Source: Macrocystis pyrifera (lineage: Eukaryota > Sar > Phaeophyceae > Laminariales > Laminariaceae). Taken from it: a DNA stretch of 64,000 nucleotides. The translations under genes and the position numbers were made by a program. The DNA lies in the NCBI GenBank assembly GCA_031763025.1, contig JASSKH010000031.1, positions 3,459,783 to 3,523,782 on the forward strand, in the 5' to 3' direction. The notes beneath the pieces were generated by a model, which was not told where the DNA came from, made no database searches, and was given only the letters and a program-made list of their open reading frames with translations. Below are positions 1 to 10,875 of the stretch, piece after piece (positions within the stretch are counted from its first letter, which is position 1; each line of letters starts with the position of its first letter).

Positions 1-2413
1 TAAGCTCGTTGGTGAATGCGATACTGCGAGCGTAGCGAGAACGAGCATCGAGTTAACAACAAAAAATATACTGCTGCTGCTGTACAACAGCCAGTTCTCG
101 TGCGAGTATAGTATATAGCAAAAATAAAGGTACGGGCACAAAGCTGGGCTGTGAGCTTCTACTACATACAGCAGCAGCACAGCAGTAGTACTCGGAACAC
201 AGCAAATAACAAATCAAACAACGCCACGAGGACATCGTCTTAGCATGCTAGCAAACTACAGAAGCAGGCGGGGATGCCGCCGCGATTCCCTCGCAGTGTT
301 GGTCAAGAGCTCTGCCGTAGACCAGAGCCTCGTACTGCTGTGCTTTGGCATGCCACATGCCAGCCCTATTTCCCAAAAAAACAAGACGGAGGAAACTGGA
401 TATTAATATATATTATTGTTGATTCATCCTGTTTCATCTAAACTATTCGGCTTTTCATACCTAGAAATCGCTTCCCCCCCAGAGCGTTTTTTTTTTTTTT
501 TTTTCGGTCTTATTGCAAGTGGTATAGTAAAATTCGGTAAAAATGGAATATAGACGAGACGTACTACGCACCTTGCACGGACACTGGGCTTGCTGGATGT
601 CGACGAGTAGAAGAACGGTTTAATGTGAAGAACACACACACATTAATATAAATACTTGATCAGTCGGACTCACAGCTGACGTATTTCATAATTTTACAAA
701 AATTGATACTTCAGGAGTATCCGTACTATATACACCAACACGTAAGGACGAACGTACGCCATACTGCTGCTGCTGCTGTACATACGTGGATAGCCATGCA
801 GGGTGCTCAAGACACGATTTTTATTTTTTACCGATTTTGCAACAACAGCAGCCTTACTTGTACTATTATTGCCAGTACACAACAACCTACTACTAATGGG
901 GGGAGTGGGGGCAACAGGAGGAGTGGAAGCAAACCCGACCAAGGGAATGAATGCGGAGAGGGGGGGGGGGGGGGGGGGGGGTACAGGAGTTGGGGTAGGG
1001 GTACAGCAGGGGGTACAGGAGTTGTAGGGAAACTGCAGTGGACGAAAGTAGGAAGGAGATGGCACGCAGGGTAGCAAGGTACCGGGCAGACTAGAAAGTA
1101 GAACATGTCTATACCACTCGTACCGCCAACTGGTGCAGCTGGTGTGAGCGTGGTCTCCCTTTGTCTTCCTTTTTCAATTATTTCTTGCGCTGATCTTTCG
1201 TGATTTTCATTTTATTTCTTTCTCTTGCTTTCTTCGATTGATAAGCCTTATTGATGGGGTCGTGTGGCGTGAGTGGATGACGAGCCTGCTTTGCTTGTTT
1301 CGTATTGTCTGACGCCGAGGGGCCAGGCATAGTTGACGAATGTTGGACGGAGGCGGCAGACAGGGTAGCAAGGTACCAGGCGGACTAGCAGGGAGAACCT
1401 GGCTATGCTACTCGTACCACAAACTGCTGCCGCTGCCTGGAGGATGCATTGTGCTCTGGTTTGTCTGTTATTTTCCCTTGGTTCTTACTCTTACTCTGTT
1501 TACACAAGTAGTGGTGTTTTTCTTATTTTTCCTTCTTTTTCCAGCTCGTTCTTTTCAAGCGCCTTGCCACATTCCGTGCGGGGGGGGGGGGGGCACGACA
1601 GTTTGTTTCTTATATATACATTTTTTTCTTGTTTCTTTTTCTCTTTCGATTTGTTTTCTTTGTTTTTGATTTTTTTTTTCTTTGTTTCGGTTCGTTTCTC
1701 TCTATCATGATACATATATAAAACTCAACAGAGGGTGATATTTCGACTCTTTACGCCGAATTCAATATCGCGATTTTCGTACACGCAAATCCCTCGATAT
1801 AAAACTCAATATCGGGTTTCTTGCCAGAATAACGTGAGATAAAACATGGGTGAAATAAAAATAGGCGGCAAGTGCACAAACACGTAGAACATCGCATGGG
1901 CTGGAGGACGTCGCTGCTGCTGCTGCAGCTGGTTCTCTACGTAGATCGGCAGGATACAGCGCCCGCGTACACCATGGATTTGGCTCTTGGCATAGACGAT
2001 GGCGCGTCTCGTGCTCGTGCTGAGACGTGTCCGCCAAAAACTAAAGGTTGGGTTGGCGCTACAGCAGTACCCGCTTGTTCCCGGATGAGGTGGGGCGTGC
2101 GGTGTTGGGGACATGGGTTTGGGGCAACTCCGGCAGAAAGATGTCCAGCCAGAGCACTGGGTGCTGTGCTGGTGCCGCTGAACCGGGGCATCCCGTGCAT
2201 CCGCCTCTCCCCGACCAAGGTAGCACTCGTCTGCCGTACTCATTCAACCAAGTCGTGGCGGCCACCACTGCTGCTGCTGCTGCTGTTGTGGTGCTTGCTG
2301 GCAGGGTAATGATCGGATGACCGAGTAGAGGGGACAGGCTGTTTCTAATTTTGTCTGCCAAACTCGGCTCTACCAACAAAAAAGACAACACAAATACGTG
2401 GTACCAGGTATAG
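1..2413. other. Gene-free repeat-rich stretch
   Basis: I see no convincing gene. The stretch holds a T run at about 487-504, a G run at 960-981, a shorter G run at 1580-1593 and CTG/CAG microsatellites (near 765, 1910 and 2268). A diverged direct repeat around the motif GGGTAGCAAGGTACC occurs near 1068 and 1367. Open frames near 1806-2309 overlap on both strands and owe their length to CTG repeats, so I do not call them. Confidence 0.5.
2256..2330. repeat. Dispersed repeat, copy 1
   Basis: About 75 bases beginning in a CTG run and ending with GATCGGATGACCGAGTAGAG recur at about 60460-60532. The second copy follows another shared motif (CAGTCGAACTCACAGCTGACG), itself also found near 663 and 18747, so these pieces probably belong to a larger dispersed repeat. 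Confidence 0.55.
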
Positions 2414-2522
2414 TATTGCGGGGGACCATAGTAAATAGGACCTACGGTACACACAAAAACCTCTATATTTACCTTTTCGTACTAACAATATTTGGTCCTA
2501 CTTACTATGGCCCCCCGTAGTA
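2414..2522 (+). mobile_element. TA-flanked MITE, family M, copy 1
   Basis: Left terminal inverted repeat reads GGGGGACCATAGTAAATAGG and is mirrored at the right end. The interior contains CCTATATATTT- and ACTAACAATATTT-like blocks. TA flanks both sides, as in Tc1/mariner-type MITEs. No coding capacity. Confidence 0.85.
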
Positions 2523-2674
2523 TTAGACCATACCAGTAGCAAATAGGATCGAATAATGTAGCATGTTCATGGTGGGTCAACACCCCCGGTGGATTGTTAG
2601 TAAAAAAATAGGGAACTACATAGGTTTTCGTGTGTACCGCAGGGTCCTACTTTACTATGGTCCCCCGTAATATG
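2521..2674 (-). mobile_element. Family M MITE, copy 2, diverged
   Basis: This reverse-orientation copy abuts copy 1. The right inverted repeat is intact (ACTATGGTCCCCCGTAAT), but the left arm is mutated and about 40 foreign bases sit between the left arm and the interior. It is a tail-to-tail nested or adjacent insertion. Confidence 0.7.
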
Positions 2675-3117
2675 ATAGTGATGGGTCTGACACACTCCTC
2701 TCTTAAATCGTACCCCCCCCCCCCCCCCCCCCCACATCCTCCCCCACTTCCTGTCGTTCTTATATCTGGACGGCGCTCTCCACGAAAGCGTGACCTCTGG
2801 ATTGAGATCAGATAGATCGTCATCATGCGTGCGATGAGGGCATTCTACAAAACGGTTCGGTCCAGAGCTTCACGGCGGTTTGGCAACCGCCCCCCGCTCG
2901 GTCTGAAAGTTCCGCCAGCCGAAAAAAAATAAAAAAAAAAGTTACCGACCGAGCGGATCCAGACCCTCCCTGCTGCACTGGTGCGTGACGTGGAACGTGG
3001 ACAGTCCGCCAGAAACATCTCGCCGAACTCCGAACGGCGCACCGCAGCCTTCTTTCGCGAGAGCTGGCGTACCATGGTGTCCGAACCACTATGGATTGTC
3101 TGATACTTTCCTATCAA

Positions 3118-3200
3118 CCCTTTCAGGAGCAACAACAGTCCCGTTTGGAGGACAAAATATTCGCAATTAGAGTCGTTTGTCCCGAAAACGAGAGTGGGTA
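3118..3200. mobile_element. Foldback repeat, family P, copy 1
   Basis: Imperfect inverted repeat with arms of the type CAGTCCCGTTTNGNGGACAAA and TTTGTCCCGAAAACGAGA around a loop of about 20 bases. Non-coding and diverged. Confidence 0.6.
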
Positions 3201-3319
3201 CGATTAACAGAAGGGTCAACAACTACACACATACAGGTACAAACGTTCCTTAAATCTCCTGGACAAGTGTTCGATGCAATGCCCATGTATGTGTACGAAA
3301 AATCACATCGATCTCTCCT

Positions 3320-3352
<33 letters not shown>
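3320..3352. repeat. (CT)n microsatellite
   Basis: Long run of CT dinucleotides. It sits directly beside a SINE-tail-like segment, in the place where full SINE copies have a T run on this strand. Confidence 0.9.
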
Positions 3353-3355
<3 letters not shown>

Positions 3356-3480
3356 ATCATCACTCAAGACTTTCCAGCTCAATGCGTCCAAGGTTCTACT
3401 CTTGCATGGCGACCTTCTGGACAAGCCGTGGTCACTGGTGTCGTCCCTTCCCCCCTGCCCCTGTACCTGCCTTCTGTATG
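3353..3480 (-). mobile_element. SINE 3'-domain fragment
   Basis: Contains the block CTGGACAAGCCGTGGTCAC, followed by GTGTCGTCCCTTC, that characterises the 3' body of the tRNA-derived SINEs in this window, but no tRNA-like head. The poly(A) tail is replaced by a (GA)n run on the minus strand. It is a truncated copy or a relative sharing the same 3' domain. Confidence 0.6.
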
Positions 3481-3764
3481 TAATCATGTGTACATTGTCG
3501 ATATTAACAGTCGGTGCGTCCAGAAAATAGTCCCAGGAATATACACGTTCTACCCTGTTCGTGGAAACCATCGTTCGGCATCATCAGCAACACACTACGC
3601 GAGTAAACACCTGGAACAAAAGACGGACATGTCAGGAAGGGGTGGAGGGCAAAACGCGGTCGTTCGATAGACACGATATACCCGTGGTACTATTATACAT
3701 CGAAAGCTCGACATTTCCGATGTATTAACAATATCGAAAGTTTCGATACGATATCCAACAACAC

Positions 3765-3876
3765 TATTACGGGGGACCATAGTAAATAGGACCTATGGTA
3801 CACACAAAAAAACTATATACATACACCTATTTTTACTGACAATATTTGGTCCTATTTATTATGGTCTCTCTTAATA
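3765..3876 (+). mobile_element. Family M MITE, copy 3
   Basis: TA-flanked inverted-repeat element with an intact left arm (ACGGGGGACCATAGTAAATA) and a mutated right terminus (TCTCTCTTAATA in place of TCCCCCGTAATA). Confidence 0.8.
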
Positions 3877-4086
3877 GTACTATTAATATTGATATGATCA
3901 ATATTATTAATTGCAATAGAACTCTGGATCCTAGACGGAAATATAAGCACCGTTCGGTCTTCAGATCTACAGCCCAATGCTTCTTACATTTTGCGTACCA
4001 GGTTGTGTACCGAGCCCAGCCCGACGGCACGCCAACACCCTCAAGAAGGCACCAAAAGCGAGAAAAAAAAACGATACGTACATACC

Positions 4087-4088
<2 letters not shown>

Positions 4089-4121
<33 letters not shown>

Positions 4122-4434
4122 CCATCACTTGTACTTTCCAGCCAACTCGTAGGAGGTTTTACCCTCGACGATTTTCTGGACAAGCCGTGGTCACAGGTGT
4201 CGTCCCTTCTCCCCCCCGGTACGTGCCTTTAGTTTTTGTCGCGCATAGGGTTCAGCATTGCCACTGCTCGTCGATTTTCATCGAATGTAGCCAACTCTCG
4301 CTTTCGCGCTTTCCGCTTATCAATTTTTTACGCAAGAAAAAGTCCCTATGAGCATGCACTCTGTGAGACTTGAACCCACGAAATTGATCTGGACAGGCAC
4401 GCGGACTGCCTACCAAGCCACCGGGGACGCCGGC
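4089..4434 (-). mobile_element. tRNA-derived SINE, copy 1
   Basis: Minus-strand retroposon of about 345 bp. The tRNA-like head is at the high-coordinate end. It has a pol III A box of type TGGCTTGGTAGG and a B box GGTTCAAGTC within a GTGGGTTCAAGTCTCAC T-arm. A family-specific body follows, then an A-rich tail seen as a run of about 33 T on the plus strand. tRNA-like head, B box and poly(A) tail together define a SINE. The acceptor stem no longer pairs, so it is not a functional tRNA. Confidence 0.88.
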
Positions 4435-4458
4435 GATACCGGTATAAAACACCGTAAA

Positions 4459-4480
4459 AAGTACCGTATTAATACGGTAG
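4459..4480. repeat. Short perfect palindrome
   Basis: TACCGTATTAATACGGTA is self-complementary and lies between a SINE head and a foldback repeat. Confidence 0.7.
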
Positions 4481-4529
4481 TGTAAAATACCTCAAAACAA
4501 TACCGGGTGTTTTTGGGTCCGTTCGCTTT

Positions 4530-4680
4530 TTTTCAGGACAGCAGTCCCGTTTAGGGGGGACAAATTACATATAACTTGAGTGTACTGTCCCCAAAACGTG
4601 ACCGCAATGGGACAAACTTACTTATAATCTGAGTGGTTTGTCCAATTGTCCCGGAAACGAGACTGCACTCAAAAAAAGGG
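4530..4680. mobile_element. Foldback repeat, family P, copy 2 (compound)
   Basis: Two overlapping diverged copies of the CAGTCCCGTTT / GGGACAAA inverted-repeat element, the second beginning near 4609. Arms still pair partly. Confidence 0.55.
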
Positions 4681-4851
4681 GGTCAAAACGACCTCTTACG
4701 GCCTCGTTATACTGGATTTAGTGTAGAAGGGAGGTCGGCCAAAAGGGGTCGAACCGGGGTCTCCTCTTTTGTCTTGGAATGCGAAAGCGTCGAAATGACC
4801 CATTCAGTACGTACCAGGTATTAATGGTAGACGACGGCTCCCGTTTGCGGC

Positions 4852-5070
4852 GGGGGGGGGGGGCGTTTTTGAGCGGTAAAAAAAAACGAGGTGACGAAGA
4901 CGTTCGTGCTCAGACAGGCGGGTGATGATGTTCGCGACGATGTCCGGGCGCGCGCGGGGTGGGGGGGGGGGGGATGCTCATCATCATGAATGGCAGTAGT
5001 CGTATGACCCGGCGGGGGGAGGAGGGTACTAATTATCATGCATGGTCGTGGCAGGGGGGGGGGGGGGGGT
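4852..5070. repeat. Cluster of G homopolymers
   Basis: Three runs of 12 to 16 G (about 4852-4863, 4961-4973 and 5054-5069), separated by sequence sharing the phrase GTAGTCGTATGACC. They are potential quadruplex formers and likely assembly-error spots. Confidence 0.85.
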
Positions 5071-5302
5071 ACTCGATAGGAGAGATGTACTCGATCTCAT
5101 ATATGGCCGTAGTCGTATGACCATAGACCCTCGCATCCCTACAATGCCGGGACGGAGCATGTCGGGTTTTCACCGACCAGGCAGACATTGCTTGCACCAA
5201 GCGCGAAGCGCCGTGAGGTGTCCGGCGAGTCGCATGAAGGGTGAGCTGCATCCTACTAAGAACCGCTTGTGAGGCGGACTTACATATGGATGACAGCTTC
5301 AA

Positions 5303-5641
5303 TTTTTTTTTCCCCTTTTTTTCTAATCATCATTTTTACTTTCCAGCCTAACTCGTAGGAGGTTTAACCCTCGACGATCTTCTGGACAAGCCGTGGTCAC
5401 AGGCGTCGTCCCTTCTCCCCCCCGGTACGTGCCTTTTATGTTTTGTCGCGCATAGGGTTCAGCAATCCCACTTCTCGTCGATTTTCATCGAATGTAGCTA
5501 ACTCACGCTCTCGCGCTTTCCGCGAATCAATTTTTTTATGCAAGAAAAAGTCCCTACGAGCATGCACTCGGTGACACTTGAACCCACGAAATTGATCTTG
5601 ATAGGCACGGGGACCACCTACCAAGCCAACGGGGACGCCGG
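5303..5641 (-). mobile_element. tRNA-derived SINE, copy 2
   Basis: Same architecture as copy 1: tRNA-like head at 5641, B box as GGTTCAAGTG on the minus strand, shared body, then an A-rich tail interrupted by GGGG. Slightly diverged. Confidence 0.85.
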
Positions 5642-5685
5642 TATGAATTACTTTAATTTCCGGTGTAGCCACTTCTAGAGACAGC

Positions 5686-5707
5686 GGGGGGGGGGGGGGG
5701 GGGGGGG
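5686..5707. repeat. G homopolymer, about 22 bases
   Basis: Uninterrupted G run immediately beyond the head of SINE copy 2. Confidence 0.9.
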
Positions 5708-6023
5708 TATTCGGGGATCAAACCGCCGCCCGGAATAGCTGGCTGGCACCAAACAATGTCTACGAACTACTGCATGCCTCGTTTCGACTTGATTGGAAAT
5801 AGAGCGACAAAAAAAACAAAAAAACGAGGCGAAAAAAAAAAAAAAACTCTTCACTAAGCGTCTCTTGATAGGCAGAGAGTGAGCGCGGCGGTGCAAGTAT
5901 ACGTACATCTCCATGGTGCGCGCGTGTGGGACAGACAGCTCCTTGCACTGCAGTTCGGACTACATCCCCCGCACACACGCCGGCGACTCGGCCTGCGTGC
6001 GTGCGTCGCGTGGCGCACACCAG

Positions 6024-6352
6024 TTTTTTTTTTTTTTTTTTTTTGGTTTTCGTCACTTTTACTTTCCGGCTTAACTCGTGAGAGGTTTTGCCCGAGTCGC
6101 GGTCACAGAAGGTGTCATCCCTTCTTCCCCCCTGTAAGTGCTAACATTTTTATCGCGCGTGGGGTTCAGCATCCCCACTGCTTGTCGATTTTAATGGAAT
6201 GCTCCTATTGATAGCTCACGCTCTCGCGCTTTCCGCCCATCATTTTTTACGGAAGAAAAAGTCCCTGCGAGTATGCACTCGGAGAGACTCGAACCCACGA
6301 AACTGATCTTCGTAGGCATGCGGACCACCCACCAAGCCACCGGGGGACGCCA
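6024..6352 (-). mobile_element. tRNA-derived SINE, copy 3
   Basis: The most diverged full-length copy. The B box is GGTTCGAGTC, closest to the canonical tRNA T-loop. About 20 bases of the 3' body (the GACGATCTTCTGGACAAGC block) are missing. Tail is about 21 A. Its head abuts family P copy 3 exactly, so one probably inserted beside the other. Confidence 0.85.
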
Positions 6353-6448
6353 ACCCTTTCAGTACTGCAGTCCCGTTTTGGGGCCAAACTACTTGGAATT
6401 AGAGTGCTTTGTCCAGAAAACGGGGCTGCAGTTCGAAAAGGGTTAAAA
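6352..6448. mobile_element. Foldback repeat, family P, copy 3
   Basis: Inverted repeat with outer ends AACCCTTTCAGTACTGCAG and CTGCAGTTCGAAAAGGGTTA and inner GTCCCGTTTTGGGG arms. The outer arms show the full terminal sequence of the family. Confidence 0.75.
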
Positions 6449-6896
6449 AAAAACAACAGCAGCTAGCTGTGAGGTCGAGGATATCGTCGAAGCTCATCCT
6501 TCTATTAATAAGCTGTGTGTGACACTATTAATCGTGATACTTCGATCGCGCTTGCTGCGGTTTTAAATGGCCTCATGCAGGAAACACAGTCAGTCCGCAT
6601 ATATATATTTATGAGGAAGACAGCACCTGGTATATATATACCGTGATACTACTGCCTGTAATCGCGATTGTTTTTCCTTGATTTTTTTTTTTTTTTTCCC
6701 CCCGAAGGGGTTGAAGTTTTCCTTCGGGGCTGTATCAGAGGGGGGATCATCGCGAACACGCGGCGATTGCGTCTGAGCCTGCTGGACACGACGGCTATAC
6801 AAAATGTAACATACAAGGAGCAGTAGGAGTTACCTGGGCGTGGCCAACTATACCAACTTGCCGACTTTGCTTCTATTTTACGCGAATAATACTTCC

Positions 6897-7006
6897 TATT
6901 ACGGGGGGGCCATATTAAATAGGACCTGCGGCACACACAAAAACCTATATATTTCGCTATTTTTACGAACAATATTCGGTCCTATTTATTATGCCCCCCG
7001 GTAATA
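6897..7006 (+). mobile_element. Family M MITE, copy 4
   Basis: TA-flanked copy. The left arm has GGGGGGGCCATATTAAATAGG and the right arm CCTATTTATTATGCCCCCC, so both arms are mutated but still pair. Confidence 0.82.
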
Positions 7007-7159
7007 CCTGTGGTAATAACCAAAGGACACAATCCGAGCCACAAACAACACGCGGCAGACGCACAACACAGCAGTAGTAATTCCACAAATTTCCCCACGC
7101 AACTGACCTGAGTCTTATCTACCGCTCTAGAAGCGAAATTATGAGGAACGTTCTTGACA

Positions 7160-7256
7160 TTAACCCCTTTTAGCGCTGCAGTCCCGTTTCGGGGGCAAAC
7201 CAGCCAAATTCTAAGTAGTTTGTCCCCAAAACGGAGCTGAGATACTAAAATGGCTA
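7160..7256. mobile_element. Foldback repeat, family P, copy 4
   Basis: AACCCCTTTTAGCGCTGCAG begins the left arm. The right arm contains TTTGTCCCCAAAACGGAGCT and ends near TACTAAAATGG. Confidence 0.75.
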
Positions 7257-7303
7257 ACAAGAAGACCAGGCGGTCCTTAAATTCACGACCAGAGTGGTGT
7301 ATC

Positions 7304-7412
7304 TATTACGGGGGTCCATAGTTAACAGGACCTATGGCATACATAAAAACCTACATATTTAGGTATTTTTACTAACAATATTTGGTCCTGTTAACTATGG
7401 ACCCCCGTACTA
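7304..7412 (+). mobile_element. Family M MITE, copy 5, type b/b arms
   Basis: Both inverted repeats carry the variant GGTCCATAGTTAACAGGACC and match each other perfectly, although they differ from most other copies. This suggests arm homogenisation within the copy. Confidence 0.87.
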
Positions 7413-7724
7413 CCTATCTTCGGTGTAAAAAGCGGGTCCAGCCGATTTGTTTCGGCCCTTCTCGCCTGTACTACATGTACAGTACAGGCCCGCCGATAAG
7501 AAAGTGCCCAATAAGAACACAATGCTCACTTTTCGGAGAGCGCTACAGTAAGAAAATTGGGGTAAACAAAAAAAAAAAAAACGGCTCAGTGGTGAAGTCT
7601 GCACTAAATCCTATATAAAAGCCTATGCTCAAGGTTGTTTGAAGATGGCGCCCCAATAGGAATCTCAGGCTTGCCCAGAATACTGTAGGTGTCTATTGTT
7701 GGCGGGCCCAAACTGTAATATCTT

Positions 7725-7835
7725 ACCATTACCGGGGACCATAGTAAATAGGGCCTACGGTAAACACAGAAACCTACATATTTTCCTTTTTTTACTAACA
7801 ATATATGGTCTTATTTACTATGGTTCCCCGTAATA
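7725..7835 (+). mobile_element. Family M MITE, copy 6
   Basis: Left arm CCGGGGACCATAGTAAATAGG; right arm TCTTATTTACTATGGTTCCCC. Ends are slightly degraded. Confidence 0.82.
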
Positions 7836-7917
7836 TATGCTGTCTGTTGTTCCCTATCTCGGATCGGGGTGCCCGCTGAAAAAATAGTGGTCGTAGTGCC
7901 TGTCGTTCGGCTGTCGC

Positions 7918-8026
7918 TACTACGGTAGACCATAGTAAACAGGACCAAATATTGTTAGCAAAAATAGGTAAATATAATGTTTTTTGTGTGTGTACCGTAG
8001 GTCCTATTTACTATGGTCCCCCGTAA
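7918..8026 (-). mobile_element. Family M MITE, copy 7
   Basis: Reverse orientation: AAATATTG precedes and GTGTGTACCGTAGG follows the centre. It lies 80 bases after copy 6 in the opposite orientation. Confidence 0.82.
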
Positions 8027-8268
8027 AAGCAACTCGCGCTGCAGGACATTCGTGCCTGTCGATGAAGGGGGGCTGAACACGTTCCGCAAGATATGCCGAA
8101 AACTTTCCACACCATTTCCGCTGGTCATCACTGCTCTCGGCTCATTGGGTTATCCCTTCAACCGCGTATGTGTGTTCCTTTTTTTTCTCTTCTGTTCATT
8201 TAGATTTTGTCTTGGGGCGCCTTGTACGAGTTATCTCTGTGTCGTAGTCTGTGACCACAGATCCCGTA

Positions 8269-8358
8269 GCTTTCTAGGGTGAAGAATCAGCACGGACGCT
8301 GGGGGCTTGCTGGATGTCGACGAGTAGAAGAACGGTTCAATGTGAAGAACACACACAC
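8269..8358. repeat. Dispersed repeat around GGATGTCGACGAGTAGAAG
   Basis: A segment with GCTTGCTGGATGTCGACGAG, AAGAACGGTT and GTGAAGAACACACACA is shared with about 571-645. A diverged relative lies near 15255-15355. Confidence 0.55.
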
Positions 8359-8561
8359 GAGTAAGCAGCAGTCCAAAGATGCCAAAAAGACATCAATCAG
8401 GAGACAAGCATATTTCCCCCCCCCTTTTCGACAGACAAGCAAGGTTTGCCTTCAATATAGTTGCCTCTGCTGACACCAAACTCACCATCGACAGTTTCAG
8501 TGTTTCGAAACTGTACACGCAGTCAACTTGCATGCCTTGGTGCCTTGGATCTGTTCAGTCA

Positions 8562-8624
8562 CCATTACGGAGGGACATAGTAAATAGCACCTACACCAAA
8601 AACTACCTATTTCCCTATTAATAC
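8562..8624 (+). mobile_element. Family M MITE fragment, copy 8
   Basis: Left half only: ATTACGGAGGGACATAGTAAATAG, then a mutated interior. The right half is missing because copy 9 starts immediately afterwards. Confidence 0.65.
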
Positions 8625-8774
8625 TATTACGGGGGGGGGCATAGTTAATAGGACCAATGGTATACATAAAAACCTATATATTTCAATATTTTTACTCGCA
8701 ATATTTGGTCCTATTTACTATGGTCCCCCGAAATAACGATATTTGGACCCATTTACTATGGTCCCCCCGTAATA
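8625..8774 (+). mobile_element. Family M MITE, copy 9, with duplicated right end
   Basis: A complete element followed by a second right arm (ATTTACTATGGTCCCCCCGT), so the right inverted repeat is present twice in tandem, possibly by slippage or nested insertion. Confidence 0.8.
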
Positions 8775-8817
8775 CTATTAATAATACTTGCTTGTTCATC
8801 CGCAGTGAAAAGATATA

Positions 8818-8913
8818 AGTCTTTTTGGACTGCAGTCCCGTTTTGGAGACAAGCCAGTCTAATTCTAAGTAATATGTCCTCGAAACGGGACCACGGTACT
8901 GAAAGTGTCAAGA
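8818..8913. mobile_element. Foldback repeat, family P, copy 5
   Basis: GACTGCAGTCCCGTTTTGGA on the left pairs with CGAAACGGGACCACGGTAC on the right across the conserved loop CTAATTCTAAGTA. Confidence 0.75.
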
Positions 8914-8953
8914 AGGTCCCTCGTTACGGTGAATCTCACGGCCGGGCGTACAC

Positions 8954-9063
8954 TATTTACGGGGGTCCATAGTTAATAGGACCTATGGTATACACAAAAA
9001 CCTATATATTTGCCTATTTTTGCTAACAATATTTGGTCCTATTTACTATGGTCCCCCGTAATA
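8954..9063 (+). mobile_element. Family M MITE, copy 10
   Basis: Type b left arm (GGTCCATAGTTAATAGGACC) and type a right arm (CTATTTACTATGGTCCCCC). TA flanks. Confidence 0.85.
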
Positions 9064-10330
9064 GATACATGTTGCTGCGAGATTCCGAGAGTGGTCCTTC
9101 TTTTCAGGGTCAAAGCTACAGTAGAACCTCGCATCCTAGTTGTAATGGAGGGAGTTTGGTCATTGACGTCTGTCCTTGACGGTCATGACGGCTTCCCGTC
9201 AATGGGCATGACGGCTGCGGTCTTTCCTACCTCTTGAGCATGGTCTTATCTTCTACTGCTGATCATACTAACTCTCAAGTATTTTTTCTCGTGGCAAGCC
9301 TACCGGATTTACTCTACGCTGTCATATCCCGAGAAGTCTCGAAAAACAAAAGCGGATGGTCTTGAAAGAGGTATGAAATCACACTGCTGCCGCTGCTGCT
9401 GTGCACTTCTCTCTTACATCTTTGTTCGCGCAGTCCTATCTATTATTCCTGCAACCTTTCTGACCCTCCTGTGTCATTTGTTGTACAGCAGTAACGACCC
9501 GGTTCAGGGATTCCGTCCGAAATGTTTTTCGATATCAGAACTTCCCGTTTTTTTTTTAACAAGTTAGACCCTGTAACGTCGCACACTCCTTCCATGCCCT
9601 TATTCCGAGGGGTGAGCGGACGGGGACGGGGGATTCAAGTTTTATTTTTTCGCCAGCTATCCGGGGGGTTTCGGGTTTTCCTGAATATTGGGCTTTCTGC
9701 GACCCCGGATATCTAGCGAACAAAAAAAACAAAAACAAAAAACTGTACCCTCTCCGTACATCCCTCGTCATATTGACACGGAAGATGTGTGCGAACGAAG
9801 GTTCAGGGTCTACGAAGAAAACTCGTGAACTTCTGAGCTTTCGTGGGAAACAAACGTCGATTTCACCGTTTTTCTGAAATTACTCGGGTTCAGTATGGAA
9901 CCGATTTTTAGCGGTTTTTTTTGCTTGAAAATTAGTCCGAAATACGCGGTCAATTCTTCGAATTAGTTGCCCAAACTATATTGGGAAGGGACTGCTTTGA
10001 AGTATCTACAGCAGCAGAACCGTTTCGTTCAGCAAAAAAATGACGAAAAATGGTTTCTTCCTACGGACGCGCCTGACTATTGTTGACAACTCGGAAGGCC
10101 TCTGGTCGGTCGGGACACAATTTCGCCAATAGCGTCAGCCCTACATGCCTAGGCCATCGACAAAAATAAAAAAAAAACTGGCTACTTACGCGATCGGCTT
10201 CCGCCGTTCAGTACGCTCACATATAATGTGTGACACGCGAATACGACCCTATCGCATGCACCATTCATTCATTCATGGTTGACGCATACATATACACATA
10301 TATATATATATTGTTTTTCTCAATCAGCCT
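9064..10330. other. No gene seen
   Basis: Mostly unique AT-moderate sequence with short poly-T and poly-A runs near 9548 and 9722. Open frames here are short, lack recognisable domains and I do not call them. Confidence 0.4.
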
Positions 10331-10680
10331 GAAATTTTCAGAGGGGTGGACAGACCTTGATAGTAGATCTTTGTGTGGGTTTTGTTTTGGACGTCTGAAG
10401 CCGACCCTCCGACCCGAACCCTAACCCTAACCCGAACCCGAACCCTATGCCAGTGGTCAGTGCTGGGATGCTGTGCTTGTTAAGACTCTAGGTTGGCTCG
10501 GCCGGCGTGGATGCTGAGCTTGGGAAGACTCTAGGTTGACTCGGGATGACTCGGGATGCTGTGGCTGGGAAAGACTCGAAAGTTGATTAAGCCGCGTAAA
10601 ACATACCCCTAGCCAATCAGAGTGCCTAACTAGCTACCCCAGGAAGATCTACTATCAACATTTGTCCAGTACTGAATATT
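10331..10680. mobile_element. Foldback element with telomere-like centre
   Basis: The arms at about 10331-10372 and 10639-10680 are inverted copies sharing TTGATAGTAGATCTT and a diverged GGACA..TTCAG context. Between them lies CCGAACCCTAACCCTAACCC with CCGAACCC variants (about 10412-10446). A minisatellite around GGGATGCTG and GACTCTAGGTTG fills about 10465-10580. Terminal boundaries are uncertain. Confidence 0.55.
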
Positions 10681-10756
10681 TGTTCTCGGTTTATCCGGTA
10701 GGTTTAAGTAAGTTGGCATTTCGCTTGTTTTCCGTTCCTTTCCTTTCTTTTCGTGT

Positions 10757-10875
10757 CATTACGAGGGGCCATAGTAAATAGGACCAACGGTACACACAAA
10801 AAAGCTACCAGGTATATATTTCCCTATTTTTACAAACACAATATTTGGTTCTATTTACTATAGTCCCCTGCAATA
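10757..10875 (+). mobile_element. Family M MITE, copy 11
   Basis: Slightly longer than the others. The interior carries an inserted TACCAGGTA-type motif (10806-10814), and the right end is mutated to GTCCCCTGCAATA. Confidence 0.8.

Noticed and set aside
1806..2309. 145-codon frames on both strands
   Set aside because: They overlap each other and owe their length to CTG repeats. A stretch reading RRAIVYAKSQIHGV looked exon-like, but I could not support splice sites or a family.
4370..4434. Functional tRNA genes at the five GGTTCAARTC sites
   Set aside because: Acceptor stems do not pair and the tRNA-like part is fused to a conserved body and poly(A) tail, so these are SINE heads.
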